Origin: Kitagawia praeruptora
Lineage: Eukaryota; Streptophyta; Magnoliopsida; Apiales; Apiaceae
Assembly: GCA_037693485.1 (NCBI GenBank)
Contig: CM075344.1
Location: 41,016,501 to 41,080,500 of the forward strand
Direction: 5' to 3'
DNA length: 64,000 nucleotides
Within the stretch, counting starts at the first letter, position 1; every line of letters starts with the position of its first letter. The notes under the pieces were generated by a model. That model did not search any database and had not been told where the DNA came from. It saw only the letters and a program-made list of their open reading frames with translations. Shown here piece after piece: positions 1-11,601 of the stretch. A program made the translations under genes and the position numbers.

Positions 1-881
1 TGCGTAGTTGGGGTCCGAGTTGTAGAATGTTGAGTCTTAATATATGAGTTTTATGTACAGTGTTGCCGAGTCTTTGCCTTTGGAGTTTCTTTGTATCGCT
101 GTCTTTCGTAGCTGTGTTTACTGAGTTTTGAATCGAGTTGCTGCTGGGTTTTCTGTTTGTTCATTCCTGTTTTGAATCCGATTTGTTACTGGATTGCTGC
201 GTACTGGTTGTTGTTCGAGTCCTGGTCCTATAAATTGTGCAGAGTTTGTTGAGTTAGTCTCTGAGTCGAGTTGCTTTGTTAGATGATATGTTTGCTTTGT
301 TAAATTCCAATTGTTGTGAAGTTTTCGCCAAATTGCCGAGTAAATAACCGAGTTTGTTCACTTAGTCTTGTTTATCAAATGCCTGCCTGAATTGTTTTGT
401 TTGTCTGAGAATCAAGTTTTATTTGTTGCTGGAATTTTCGAATGTAGTATTTGTTTAGATTTAGTTTTGGAAATTTTGTTGAAATTGTTTGAGTTTATTG
501 TTTGTTTAGAAGTTGATAAAAAATGGTTAGTTAAATTTACGAATAAATTATGTCAAAATAAAAATTAAAATTTTCTGTAAATAAATTTCTCAGTTTTAAT
601 TCGATTTTAGAAATTTTAGAATAATTTAGTTTTGTTATTTTTATTTAATTAGTTTAAAACTGGAATAAAATTTAGTTTCCTTTTAAATTTAGATTAAAAT
701 TTCTTTTCAAGATTAATTAGTATAAAATCCAATCAAATTCTCAAAAATCAAAATTGTTCTAATTCGATTAAATTAAATAATTAAGGTTTGCGAAAATATT
801 AGTCCCTGTGGATCGAATCTTAAAATACTAAAACGATGATCGTGCGCTTGAGATTAAAATTGTATTTATTTTAGCACATCA
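1..881 (+). mobile_element. 3' end of a Ty3/gypsy-like LTR, cut by the window edge
   Basis: The block ends in CA at 880-881, and the base after it is the first base of homology to the second copy of element G's LTR (882 matches 19799). A foreign sequence is therefore inserted exactly here, and the following GTTCA (882-886) should be one half of a 5-bp target duplication. Near the end, 802-881 carries the phrase AGTCCCTGTGGATCGAA followed by a GC-poor tail; I associate such phrases with LTR ends of plant Tat/Athila-type elements. The left half is T-rich with many GAGTTG/CGAGTT words and no credible ORF; the 66-residue ORF at 368-568 looks random. The insertion boundary is seen directly. The lineage is a guess. 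Confidence 0.5.
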
Positions 882-2546
882 GTTCAAGAACTTAACCATT
901 TATAAACTCAATCGAAGTTTCAGGGGTTTTTTCACCATTTCCCCTAACGACCACACTTAACTGTAAAAATTCTCAGAAAATATGGATTTCGAATTTTACT
1001 ACAAGGTCAACTGGTAATGCCTCTTTGACTATCCTACTACAATATCCCAAAATTTTATAAATTTTAACAGTGTTTAAGTATGTCAACTATAACCTCAAAG
1101 TTGCCACAATTACGGTTTCTCGGTTTCTGAACCACTTTCACTAAAACTGACTTTTCTCCTAAACCGTACATCAGATTTTAACGCACTTTATATCAAAACG
1201 ATCTATGAACTAAGCTCTATCATTTCATGGTCAATTGGTAACCTAGACAGTAGGGTATCGTATGGAGACAGGGGTCCAAAACAGGGCAGATTACATTCTA
1301 ACGAAAATCGGGCATTATAACGGCTATAATTTCATACTTTCCAAATTTTTCTCACCTCCAAACCCATCACCAAACACATACATCAAACCTACACCATGTG
1401 GTCATCATACCAACTATGGATTTCCAACACAAAACACTTCCATATTTAACTCAAACCACTTACAAACACATAATCATCATAAATCATCACTTATCATAAC
1501 TTAAATCACCAAGTTTTTTATAACCAAGCATATATATTCAAAGTAATACTAAAGGGTCTTGAGATTTATACCTCCTTGAAGCTTGACAACACTTAACAAG
1601 CCTTGGGTAGTCCTTAAATAACCTTAAGGTAGCTTGGATCAACTAACTAAATCATAAAAACAAAGTTAGAAATTCGGATTCACTGGACACCAGTTGAAAG
1701 AATCGCAAAAACGAAGGCCTTACCTACGTTTTCTGGATGGGGTTCTAAAGGAAAGTTGTAGAGCATCTCACCAGCTTTCCAACCATATAAAGAACACAAA
1801 ATTCCATTGAGAAACGAGGGAGATATGCCCAGTTTACTGAGCTGCTGTCCTGGTTGGCCGAATTGAATGAAATGGGGGAGAGGATGATGATCTTTTGCTT
1901 TGGTTAATCTTATCTTGGCTAATCTTGAATATTCTAGAGTTTTGTAGATAATCTTCATGTTAAATGACTAATTTGTCCCTTAAACTTGGTTAGTGGAATG
2001 TGATGTCATTGCTTATGTCACTTGGATGATCCTTTAATCCTTTTCTTGTATTTTCTAAGTAAAATGATACTAATTTTGGTAAATGATAATGTGGTATGTA
2101 TCCTTGTTATATTACTAATCTTGGTTGCTTGGTTTTCATACTCGTCTAATTGTGATTCGTTTCGAATATACCTCATTATCTCAGTGGTTTTTTTTTTTTG
2201 AAATCAATTACAAATCCAATTTCCTTTGGTATTCTCTTAACTTAATAATCCTCTGGTTAAATCTAAATCTTCTAATTCCTCAATATATAATTCCTTTAAT
2301 GTTTCCATGCTCCTTAATATCCAATCAAAGCTTATTCGAAAATCTAAATCCTCAAAATCCATATTCAGGAATTTCTGAAATCCATTGTCATTTCGAGTCA
2401 CTTATTTTCGTAGTACAACACTAATATGGTTTCTGTTTATTCATTTCCTGTTTCCATTATAGCATACCTACGTACCATCTCTCTAAATCCCCAAAATTCA
2501 CTATTCATGTGATCACTGTAGCATTGCTAAAGTTAGGGTTATTACA
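882..2546 (-). mobile_element. 3' LTR of Ty3/gypsy element G (partial)
   Basis: This segment is a near-identical direct copy of 19799-21465. On the minus strand it begins TGTAATAACCC at 2546, directly after a polypurine tract. The rest of the LTR, matching 17931-19798, is separated from it by the nested LTR at 1-881 and lies left of the window. The sequence is non-coding; its short ORFs, including 1262-1504 and 2125-2424, also occur in or parallel the other LTR and look incidental. The TG start, the polypurine tract and the matching second LTR define the boundary. Confidence 0.85.
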
Positions 2547-2570
2547 GTCTCCCCCCCCCTAAAAGTATTC
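2547..2570 (-). other. Polypurine tract of element G
   Basis: The + strand has GTCT followed by a long C run and TAAAAG. On the minus strand this is a purine tract ending in GGGGGAGAC immediately before the LTR start TGTAATAACC, the usual priming site for plus-strand DNA synthesis. Confidence 0.8.
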
Positions 2571-3160
2571 CGTCCCGGAATCACGCTGAAGATATTGACA
2601 AATACCTTTCTCACATTACACCTTCTAATTCTCATATTATTCCCTTCATCCTTTAGTTTCTCCTTAAACATCTCTATCTTGTTTATACAGAAATACACCA
2701 ACATATACTTGCTTGTCATTCATCCACATGCCCTTTAGCTTATCAATAGCAATACTTTCACTATCTTTTCCTTGCAAATCTCCTCCTGTATTCAGTCATT
2801 CTATCTTATCTCATTTCTCCTTCCTCTTTTGTTTAAGGGTATCGGCCACCACATTGGCCTTCCCTGAATGGTAGTGTATCTCACTATTGTTTATCTGTAT
2901 TTTGATCTCTATCATGACATAAAATATGAATACTTCAATCTTATTATATCTTGTCTCTGTAAAATCCTCCAGAAATTTGACTAAAATAAGATTCCTTGAA
3001 ATAATTGTAAGAAAATTCTACCTATAATATATATTTCCTGTTCGTGCCTAAACAAGTTTGTGTTTTTCCCAAAATACTCTTATTCTCCTTTTTATAGAAT
3101 TTCCTGGCCCCTAACAGATACTGATTTTCCTTATCTAGATTGTCAACCTACCTACACCAT
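2571..3160 (-). pseudogene. Remnant between gag and 3' LTR of element G; pol missing
   Basis: In an autonomous Ty3/gypsy element several kilobases of protease, reverse transcriptase, RNase H and integrase would lie between the gag zinc knuckles and the polypurine tract. Only about 600 bp are present here. They are full of stops on the minus strand, and I recognise no protease DTG/DSG motif, reverse transcriptase YxDD motif or integrase motif. The small ORF at 2513-2719 overlaps the polypurine tract and is not credible. The region may be residual 3' untranslated sequence after a large internal deletion. Confidence 0.6.
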
Positions 3161-3699
3161 TCATTGACCAAGTCGATCCCTAACCAAACATTTATACTTA
3201 CAAGGGTAAATAATTAAAGAAAATATTGCACCTGCATCTGTATCCGGCTTTTTCAACGCTTCTCCTAAGGTCATATTGTACACTCTGGCAGTAGGTCTAT
3301 TTGAAGCAGTCATACTTTGTCCCGGCGCAGATGACCCACTGGAATGACAATCTCTAGCAAAGTGTCCTAATTTCCTACATTGATAACACTTGATATCAAT
3401 TTTGTCAATTGATGTGCACTGGTTATAATAGTGTCCTTTCTGTCCGCACTTAAAGCAAGTTATTTCCGACCTCCTACACACTCCCGTATGCTTTCTACCA
3501 CACTGGCTACAATCTGGTAATGGCGGTCGTGCTTGATTAGACTGAAAAGTTCCTAAAGATTTGCCACCTTGATTCACAGTCTCACTAACAGCCTTGTTAC
3601 TCCCTGACTTTCCCACAAACTGAGATTTTTGTCCTTTACCAACCTTGCTAAAGTAACTTCCTTCACTTGAACCTCCCTTTTGGCCCTCAAATCTCCTTT
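3161..3699 (-). pseudogene. gag C-terminal (zinc knuckle) half of Ty3/gypsy element G
   Basis: The reading frame continues the gag that begins at 16665; Sirevirus A (3705-15878) separates the two parts. Visible are a Cys-rich stretch CSQCGRKHTGVC and two CX2CX4HX4C knuckles, CFKCGQKGHYYNQC and CYQCRKLGHFARDC, which in this family bind the element's own RNA. The frame upstream (3699 to 3617) is open, basic and Ser/Gly-rich, and matches the frame on the other side of the insertion once one copy of the TCTTA duplication is discounted. After the knuckles the protein runs about 45 residues and stops without a protease. It is broken by the insertion, by loss of pol, and by an upstream nonsense codon. 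Confidence 0.85.
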
Positions 3700-3704
3700 T
3701 CTTA
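3700..3704 (+). repeat. Left target-site duplication (TCTTA) of Sirevirus A
   Basis: TCTTA directly precedes the 5' LTR, and an identical TCTTA follows the 3' LTR at 15879-15883. A perfect 5-bp duplication on both sides shows that the element between them is one insertion that has not recombined with its surroundings. Confidence 0.95.
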
Positions 3705-4441
3705 TGTTAGGAATAATTCATAAGTTGTGATGTTAAGAATAGAATTTACACATTATACTTCTTGTAATCCTGATCTTATAAAGGATTTAGCACTGTATAT
3801 AGGATTTATGTGTAAGACAGTTATTTGTATAGTTTAGTCAGGAATGAACAGTGTATCGGAGACTACATGTCAAGAACAGAGAGCAAATCCTGATGATGGT
3901 CCAATACTGATGGTTGATCAGATACTGATGCAGTGTACAGATCCTGATATCAGTCGTGTTACTGATGATGTCATTATGGATGCTACAGAAACTGGCAAGT
4001 GCTATAAAACAGGATCGTTGTTTGAAGAACAAGAAAGAAGATATTATGAAGGAAAGAGTTTTTCTATTGAAGGAAACTATCGACTAGAAGGCAGAACATT
4101 GTCATGTATAGATTATATCTTTCTGTTATTAGTTGATAGGTAGCATTATAAATACTCTCTCAATATCATTGTAAAGAGCTAGAGTCGAACTAGTGAATGT
4201 GCGTAGCTCTGTATAAGGTTTGTATTCGAGAGTTCTTAACAAACAGAGAGAGAGATATTTGTATTGTCAGCAGCTGCTAAAGGTATTGTACACCTTTGGT
4301 AGAGTTTGTATTTGATCTTATTAATACAAACAAGAGTTTGATTCATTCGTTTATTCTTGTTCATATAATCAAGCAAAAATCAGACACGATTATATAACTT
4401 GTATTCAACCCCCCCCCTTCTACAAGTAATTCGAGTTAACA
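3705..4441 (+). repeat. 5' LTR of Sirevirus A
   Basis: Starts TGTTAG, ends GTTAACA, 737 bp. A TATAAATA box lies at 4147-4154, so transcription probably begins shortly downstream, within the LTR. The words ATCCTGAT and ACTGATG recur many times between about 3769 and 3970. A long C run lies near the 3' end. The 99-residue ORF at 3844-4143 is an incidental open frame, repeated in the other LTR copies and broken in copy B. Confidence 0.95.
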
Positions 4442-4443
4442 AT

Positions 4444-4455
4444 TGGTATCAGAGC
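4444..4455 (+). other. Primer-binding site of Sirevirus A
   Basis: TGGTATCAGAGC, two bases after the LTR end, is the standard plant copia primer-binding site, complementary to the 3' end of initiator methionine tRNA, which primes minus-strand DNA synthesis. Confidence 0.95.
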
Positions 4456-4490
4456 GGGTTGATTTCGAGTAATCATAAAGATCTGCAATC

Positions 4491-6782
4491 ATGTCTGGTT
4501 ACAAGGATGGGAATACTAAAATTCCTATGCTCAAGAGAAACGAATATACTCTATGGGAAGTAAAGATGTTGCATCATCTGGAAGCAACAGATCCTGATTA
4601 TCTTGACAGAATCAGAGATGGACCTTTTGTTCCAACAAAGGTCGTTGGACAAGCAACTGTTGATGGTGTGGTTGTTCCAGAACATACAGCAGAGAAGCCA
4701 AAATCTGAATGGTCAGATAAGGACAAGGAGAATGTTCTTAAAGACGCTAAAGTGAGAAACATATTATTCAATAGTCTTGATTCTGTTCTCACTAACTATG
4801 TTCTCTCTTGTAAAACTGCTAAGGACATATGGGACAATCTTAAGGTTCACTGTAAAGGAACTAAGCCTGTCAGGAAGAATATGAGGACATTACTTATACA
4901 ACAGTATGAGTACTTTGAATCCAAGTCTGGTGAGTCACTTACTGATACCTTTGATAGGTTTACAAAACTCATCAATGAGATGGCCATGCATGGTAAATAT
5001 TATGACTTGGAGGATATGAATACAAAGTTCATGAAAGCTTTGCCTGATTTCTACAATGAGAAGATATCTGCGATCGAGGAAGCTAATGATCTGGATGAGA
5101 TTTCATTAGAGGCAGTATATGGAAAATTGAGAGCTTATGAACTTGACAAGCAGCAGAAGAAGAGCAGGAGTGAAGGAAAGATGAAGACTATTGCACTTAC
5201 TGCTCAATCTGAAGTTAAGAAGCTTCCTGAAGAACAGCATGAAGAGATTGCTGTAAAGAATTCAAGGAAGAAGAAAAGCAAAGAAAATTCTGAGTCAGAG
5301 ACTACTGATATGGACTATGACAACAATGATTCTGAATCTGATATGCAAGAACTCTTTGCTATGTTTGCTAAAGCTTTCAAGAAAGGAAGATTCAACAAGA
5401 GAAGATTTAGCAAAGGACCTTTTCAAAAGAAGGAGGAGAAGAAGAGTGACAAAAGCAAAAGTACAATTGTCAAGCTTGATAAGGCCAAGATCAAGTGCTT
5501 TAACTGCAGCGAGCTTGGACACTTTGCTAGTGAGTGTATGAAGCCTAGGAATTCAGGAAAGGGTAATGCACTTATGGTCACACAGAAGGATTGGGCTGAT
5601 TCCAGTGACTCTGAAGATGAATTGGATTATGACAACATTGCATTGATGGCCAATAGTTCAGACAAACCTGGATCTCCAAAGAAAACTTCTCCATCCTCTG
5701 TTAAGGTATCACTTCACTCTCTTGATTCATTTGATAGCTTAAATTCTGATGAAATTAGATCTATCCATGCTGAGTTTAAGAATCTTATGACTAATTTTAG
5801 AATTCTTACTTGTGAAAGAGATGAAATTAAGGTTAAGAATGATAAATTAGTTGATAGAAATAATTTTCTTGAATCTGAATTAATTCAAATGGAAGAATAC
5901 AAGTTAAGTTCTGATAAAGCTAATCATGATTATAGTGTTATTCTTGAGGCTTATGACTATGTCAGAAAAGAACTAGAAGAAGAGAGAAATGTGATTAAAA
6001 CCATTAACAATTCCAGTAAGAAGACAATGGAAATCTTTGAAAGTGGAATTCGTGGTAAGGTTAATGGTTTAGGTTTTGATAAGGCTAGACAAGAAGAAAA
6101 GGTAGCTATTGTCAATGATGATAGTAAGGTAGAAGCTAACACATCTAAATCTGAAGGTAAGAAAATTGTTTCTGAACCTAATCATGTTAAATTTGTTGAT
6201 TCAAAAGGTACCCCTGTTGTACACAAAAGGATTAACAATAGTTATTCAGATGAGAAAGTGTTAGAGAAACCTAAGAATGTAAACATAGGGTTTCTGTCTA
6301 AGTCTCAGTTGAAACAGAGATTAGATGGTCTTTCAGAGTCTAGCAAGATCAAGAGAAATAGGAATGGAAAAGAAGGTATTAACAAAGAGAATAATTACAA
6401 GAATGTACCTGATGCACCTAGGAAAAAATGCTATAAGTGTGGAAATCATAATCATTTGGCCCTAGACTGCAATCAAAAACCTTCTTGGAAAACTGAGTCC
6501 AGATTCCCCAAGACTCAGAAAATTCAATACCAACCACAAAAAGCTTGTTATCATTGTGGTAGTTTACTTCATTCCATTTACATGTGTAGAGAATATCATG
6601 AACTGTATTATGACTATTATTCTTTGAAATCTGAAACTCCTAGTCACAAACAGTTTGTGAGATCAGAGTCTAAAGTTGACTCTGCAACAGGTAAAATAAA
6701 AGCAAAATCTTCAAAGTCTGTTGTCTCTAAATCTAGTAAGAAAGGATCCAATCAAAGTTGGGTCCTAAAAAATTCTAACTAG
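4491..6782 (+). CDS. gag: Sirevirus A Gag polyprotein (763 aa)
   Basis: This is the structural capsid/nucleocapsid protein of the element, forming cytoplasmic particles around its RNA. The ATG lies 35 bp after the primer-binding site. Residues about 1-250 form the copia-type Gag fold (YTLWEVKMLHHLEATD near the start, then KTAKDIWDNLKVHCKG). An acidic and basic low-complexity stretch follows at about 250-325, and the first CCHC knuckle, CFNCSELGHFASEC, is near residue 336. Residues about 430-540 are rich in Glu, Lys and Asn and probably form a coiled coil. Two further CCHC-like knuckles, CYKCGNHNHLALDC and CYHCGSLLHSIYMC, lie near 647 and 686. Such a long Gag with extra C-terminal knuckles is typical of Sireviruses. 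The frame is undamaged. pol begins 11 bp after the stop in another frame, so a recoding event or a separate message is needed to make Pol. Confidence 0.92.
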   Translation: MSGYKDGNTKIPMLKRNEYTLWEVKMLHHLEATDPDYLDRIRDGPFVPTKVVGQATVDGVVVPEHTAEKPKSEWSDKDKENVLKDAKVRNILFNSLDSVLTNYVLSCKTAKDIWDNLKVHCKGTKPVRKNMRTLLIQQYEYFESKSGESLTDTFDRFTKLINEMAMHGKYYDLEDMNTKFMKALPDFYNEKISAIEEANDLDEISLEAVYGKLRAYELDKQQKKSRSEGKMKTIALTAQSEVKKLPEEQHEEIAVKNSRKKKSKENSESETTDMDYDNNDSESDMQELFAMFAKAFKKGRFNKRRFSKGPFQKKEEKKSDKSKSTIVKLDKAKIKCFNCSELGHFASECMKPRNSGKGNALMVTQKDWADSSDSEDELDYDNIALMANSSDKPGSPKKTSPSSVKVSLHSLDSFDSLNSDEIRSIHAEFKNLMTNFRILTCERDEIKVKNDKLVDRNNFLESELIQMEEYKLSSDKANHDYSVILEAYDYVRKELEEERNVIKTINNSSKKTMEIFESGIRGKVNGLGFDKARQEEKVAIVNDDSKVEANTSKSEGKKIVSEPNHVKFVDSKGTPVVHKRINNSYSDEKVLEKPKNVNIGFLSKSQLKQRLDGLSESSKIKRNRNGKEGINKENNYKNVPDAPRKKCYKCGNHNHLALDCNQKPSWKTESRFPKTQKIQYQPQKACYHCGSLLHSIYMCREYHELYYDYYSLKSETPSHKQFVRSESKVDSATGKIKAKSSKSVVSKSSKKGSNQSWVLKNSN

Positions 6783-6793
6783 TTACTTTTTGT

Positions 6794-9700
6794 TTGCAGG
6801 GCACAGGAAAGAAGCATTCAATTATCTTAGACAGTGGATGCTCTGGACATATGACTGGAAAGAAGTCCCTGCTTACAAAGTTTGAGAGGAAAGCTGGCCC
6901 AGTAATATCTTTTGGAGATGGCAACAAAGGAGAAACTCTGGGATATGGCTCAATTGTTTTGGGGAATGTCATCATAGAAAATGTAGCACTGGTTGAAGGC
7001 TTGAAACATACTCTTTTAAGCATAAGTCAACTGGGTGATAAAGGTTACAAATCAATCTTTGACAGAGAAGGATGCAAAATCTTGAATATGCAGAATGAAG
7101 ACATTATTCTAACTGGTCAAAGACATGGTAACATATATGAAGCCAACTTAAGTAATACATCTAAAGGAATTGTTAGATGTCTCTACAGCAAAGCAACAAG
7201 TGATGAAAGCTGGAATTGGCACAAGAAGCTCTCACATCTTAATTTCAAGAAGCTTAATCAACTTGTTAAACACAATTTGGTGAGAGGCCTACCTCAGGCA
7301 AATTTTGTGCAAGATGGACTTTGTGATGCATGTCAGCTTGGAAAGCAAAGAAGAACCACTTTCAAGAGCAAGACTGAAAATTCAATTACTGAACCATTTC
7401 ACATGCTACATCTTGATCTGTTTGGTCCAGTAAACATTATGTCTATCAGCAAGAAAAGATATGCTCTAGTTATGGTGGATGATTTCACAAGGTTCACATG
7501 GGTGTTCTTTCTACACAAGAAGGATGAAGCTCCTCAGCAAATCATTGAACTCATCAAGAATATTCATAATAACTCTAAGTACAAAGTCAAAGTACTTAGG
7601 AGTGACAATGGTACAGAATTCAAGAATTCTACAATGGAGGGGTTTTGTGCAGATAATGGAATCACTCAACAGTTTTCTGCACCTGGTACACCTCAACAAA
7701 ATGGTGTAGTGGAAAGAAAGAACAGGACTCTCATAGAGGCAGCAAGAACCATGCTTGCAGATGCAAAACTTCCAACCTACTTTTGGGCAGAAGCTATTAA
7801 CACTGCATGTTTCACTCAGAACTGTACCTTGGTAAATAGTCATGGAAAAACTCCCTATGAGATGATCAAAGGAAAGAAACCAAGTGTGAAATATTTTCAC
7901 ATCTTTGGATGCAAATGCTATGTCCTAAAAGTTCATCCAGAACAACTTGGAAAATTTGAAGCCAAATCGGATGAAGCAATTTTTCTAGGATATTCAGCAT
8001 CTAAGGCCTTCAAAGTTTATAATCTCAGAACTCACGTTGTTATGGAATCAATTCATGTTGCATTTGATGATAAGAAATTTGGAATTTTGCAAACTGATGA
8101 AAGCCATGACGAATTGGAATTTGAAAATCTGAAGAATTCTGAGATACTCTCAAGTGATGATGAAGGTTCTCCAGAAGGAATTTCTATTGCTTCTCAAAGG
8201 AATGCTACTGTTGAGGGGGAGCAAATAAATCAAAGAGAACACAGTGATCATCAGGAGCAGACTAGTCTTTCAGAATCTATTCCATCAGGAATTGACGTTT
8301 CAGAGTCTACTCCATCAGGAACTGACCTTTCAGAGTCTACTGAGGAAAGATCAGTAACTAGCAGCAATATGGAATCTACTGATTCTATTGATCAAAGGAG
8401 AGTTTTTGAAGGTAGAGAGAATTCTTCTACAAGGGATACCACTAACTTAGGGGGAGAGACTAGCAGAGTTAATTTACCACCTGTTAGAAAATGGACAAAG
8501 GATCATACTGAAGATTTGATAATTGGTGATCCAAATAGTGGTGTTCGAACTAGAAGATCAATTCAAAATGAATGCTTGTATAGTTGCTTTCTCTCAAAGA
8601 ATGAACCTAAGAAAGTTGAAGAAGCCTTACAGGATCCTGATTGGGTAATTGCAATGCAGGAGGAGTTAAATGAGTTTGAGAGAAACAAAGTTTGGAAACT
8701 GGTACCAAGACCTAAAGATAGATCTATTGTTGGTGCAAGATGGGTTTTCAGAAACAAGCTAGATGAATCTGGTATGATTGTAAGAAACAAAGCAAGACTG
8801 GTGGCCAAGGGTTATTCTCCAGGAAGAAGGCATTGATTATGATGAGACCTTTGCACCTGTAGCAAGATTGGAAGCAATCAGAATGTTTCTTGCATTTGCA
8901 GCTCATTCAAAATTCAAGGTATACCAGATGGATGTAAAGAGTGCTTTTCTAAATGGCAAACTTGATGAAGAAGTTTATGTAGAAAAGCCACCGGGATTTG
9001 TTGATCCAAAGTTTCCAAATCATGTCTACAAACTTGACAAGGCACTCTATGGACTAAAGCAGGCACCAAGAGCATGGTATGAGACTTTGTCTAAATTTCT
9101 TCTTGAAAATGGCTTCACAAGAGGTACAATTGACAAAACTCTATTCTTTAGAAAGATAAAAGGTGAATTGCTTTTAGTTCAAGTTTATGTTGATGATATT
9201 ATTTTTGGTTCTGCTAATGAAAAGTTGTGTGCTAAGTTTAGCAAGCTTATGCAGTCTAAGTATCAGATGAGCATGATGGGTGAACTAAATTATTTCTTAG
9301 GCTTGCAGGTCAAACAGACTGAGACTGGTATTTTCATTAATCAGTCAAAGTATATCAAAGATCTTTTAAAAAGGTTTGACTTTCAAGACTGTGCAGTTGC
9401 AAAAACACCCATGGCAACAGCCACTAAACTAGACTCTGATCCTAAAGAAAAGAGTGTGGATAATACTAGTTATAGAGGCATGATAGGCTCATTGTTATAT
9501 CTAACTGCAAGTAGGCCAGATATAATGTTTTCTACCTGTTTATGTGCTAGATTCCAAAGTGATCCTAAGGAATCTCATTTAATTGCTGTGAAGAGAATTT
9601 TTAGATATCTCAAAGGAACTCCAAATCTTGGTTTGTGGTATCCTAGAGAATCTGATTTCTTTCTAATTGGCTATTCAGACTCTGATTATGCAGGGTGTAA

Positions 9701-10127
9701 GATAGACAGGAAAAGCACTACAGGTACATGTCAATTTTTGGGAAATAGATTGATTTCTTGGGCAAGCAAGAAGCAACAATCTGTTTCAACCTCAACTGCA
9801 GAAGCTGAGTACATAGCAGCAGGCAGTTGTTGTGCACAGCTCCTTTGGATAAGAAATCAGTTGCTGGATTATGGTATGACACTTAGTAATATTCCTATGT
9901 TTTGTGATAATACTAGTGCTATTAAAATTGCAGAAAATCCAGTTCAACATTCAAGGACTAAGCACATTGATGTCAGGTATCATTTTATTAGAGAACATAT
10001 TGAGAATGGTACTGTGGAACTTCATTTTATTCCTACTGACAAACAGCTTGCAGATATTCTAACTAAACCACTTGATGAGACTACATTCAGTAGACTAGTA
10101 AGTGAGTTAGGAATGTTAAATTTTTAG
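6794..10127 (+). pseudogene. pol: Sirevirus A Pol polyprotein, one frameshift
   Basis: Order of domains: aspartic protease (DSGCSGHMTG, at the N-terminus), GAG-pre-integrase zinc finger (H and C pairs between about 7219 and 7345), integrase core with its acidic triad (HLDLFGPV, RSDNGTEF, QQNGVVERKNR), a Ser/Glu/Thr-rich linker (8100-8460), reverse transcriptase with YVDD at 9186-9197, and RNase H (SDSDYAGCKIDRKST; TSTAEAEYIAAGS). The order integrase before reverse transcriptase identifies Ty1/copia. The frame breaks near 8815-8822 through an apparent single extra base at the start of the reverse transcriptase palm. The part from 8868 to 10127 is then open to a normal C-terminus. All active-site motifs are present, but a full-length reverse transcriptase cannot be read straight through. 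The first part ends at 8836. Confidence 0.92.
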
Positions 10128-11601
10128 ATCTTTAACATCTGCAAAAGTAGCAAGGTATGTTGTTCTTAGCTTATAGACTTGATATTCCTGTCAGGATCTA
10201 TATTTGATTGTTAAATGCTTTAGCTATAACACTTTGCCTTGATAAATTTCAGTATGATAGACTTGTTAATAATCATCAGGATTAGATTTGTTATCAGGAT
10301 GCTGACGTCATCAGTATTGTGTCAGTATCAGGATTATGAAAATTATTTCAGATCCTGACGTTTACTTTGTGTAGTAATCTAATTTTGTGATGTGTTAAGT
10401 CTATAGCAGCAAGTTTTAATATTTGCATACTGATAATTTATACATCATTCAAAAATCAAAAGACAAGCAGATAACAAGAAACTGTATTTTCATTAATAGA
10501 AATCATTACATAGAAATGAAATACAACATCTTTCTGTCTAAATTTCTATTGATAATTCTATACTTGTCTATTGATATGAACTCTGAGGTACAGGACAAGG
10601 AGCATCTCAAGAAATCTATCAGGGGATGAAAGCCTCGTTTGCTCTTGGATTCCTTGTCTGGGCGACTTGAATGAGAGCAGCTAAATTAAATGAATAGCAT
10701 CTCCATCAAGATCAACCTCAGACTCTTGGTCAAATTCTTCATCCTCAAGTTTTGAGGAGGTTAGGGGAAGATTGTATCCAACAGATGGATGTTCTAGGAG
10801 AAACCTCTGGATATTTTCGAAAACCAATCCATTCATGATTAGTTCGATGAGAAGAGTCATTTGTTCAAAGAGATGATCAAGAATAGGATGATTCATCGAT
10901 CAAGAAAAATCTGGAAAATGGGTTTGAAGGGATTTTTGGTTTGAGAAGCATGGTTGAGAAGAAAAGAAATTGAAAGGTTATGGAGAATGGCATAAGGCGT
11001 CTGGTTCTTTTAAAGAAAGACGTGAGAAGCTGAACAGTCACTTGGAAGTTAATGAAGTCAGATGCTAATTATTGTGTGTGACTGTATTTCTTGTTTTCAA
11101 GAAATATTGAAAATATCTAACCAATTGATTTTTGTTCAGATTAATTGTTTATTTCTTTTTCAGATAAAAGAAAAATGCCACGTGGAAACTCCATATTACG
11201 TCTCTGATGATATTGGTCAGGATTTCATGTGTGACCATCAGGATTTGAAAATTATATTTTTAAATCACATTGCATTTTGTGATTATTTTGATGAGAGGTC
11301 ATCAGGAAAAGGAAGCTGATCAGTATTGCTTATTTATACCCTGATTTATTTCATGAAAATCAATTTTGGATTTTATTTTCCAAAAATCGTGGGTAACCGC
11401 ATTTTTCAGGGACTGACACCTGTCAATCTACGTGTCAACGTGGGATAGTGGTCTGAAAGATTTGTGAAATATATTTGTTTTGAAACTCTAATCGTGTAAT
11501 TGCTTTCTCTAATTTTACATTCTCTAAAGCAAAAACCACTTTTGAGTTTTCAAAATCACTAATCCATTTCAAGAATTTTTCAAGTTCTTTTCAGATCAAA
11601 A
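10128..11601 (+). other. Sirevirus A spacer between pol and envelope-like gene
   Basis: About 1.47 kb with no sense-strand gene. It is studded with TCAGGAT and its complement ATCCTGA (for example 10191, 10275, 10294, 10328, 10352, 11215, 11235) and related ATCAGTAT words, the same vocabulary that fills the LTR. Sireviruses are known to carry conserved repeated motifs in their non-coding parts; here they probably are regulatory or packaging signals, but that is inference. A small antisense ORF lies at 10681-10896. Sense ORFs at 10423-10629 and 11062-11319 have no recognisable content. Confidence 0.7.
10681..10896 (-). CDS. Small antisense ORF in Sirevirus A spacer (71 aa, uncertain)
   Basis: A 71-codon minus-strand ORF with an ATG start, lying opposite to the element's transcription. 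The protein is acidic at its C-terminus (a run such as LEDEEFDQESEVDLDGD) and Leu/Ile-rich at its N-terminus. I recognise no domain. Additional antisense ORFs have been described in several plant LTR retrotransposons, so it could be real, but a frame of this length can arise by chance. No second copy is visible here to test conservation, because copy B lacks this region in the window. Confidence 0.25.
   Translation of the reverse strand: MNHPILDHLFEQMTLLIELIMNGLVFENIQRFLLEHPSVGYNLPLTSSKLEDEEFDQESEVDLDGDAIHLI

Noticed and set aside
2125..2424. 99-codon ORF in both LTRs of element G (also 21044-21343)
   Set aside because: Very AT-rich, Leu/Ile/Phe/Asn composition typical of random frames in LTRs; preserved only because the two LTRs are almost identical.
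3844..4143. 99-codon ORF present in the Sirevirus LTRs (also 15279-15578 and 23640-23882)
   Set aside because: It lies wholly in the LTR, is cut short by changes in copy B, has an equally long antisense frame, and has no known domain. Most likely incidental.
6783..6800. Possible mini-intron or splice acceptor at the gag-pol junction (T-rich then TTTGCAG before GGCAC), with a similar stretch in Sirevirus C near 41115
   Set aside because: The intervals are too short for a plant intron, removing the interval does not restore the frame in copy A, and the frame offset from gag to pol differs between A and C. A use of the acceptor in longer splicing cannot be excluded but has no support here.
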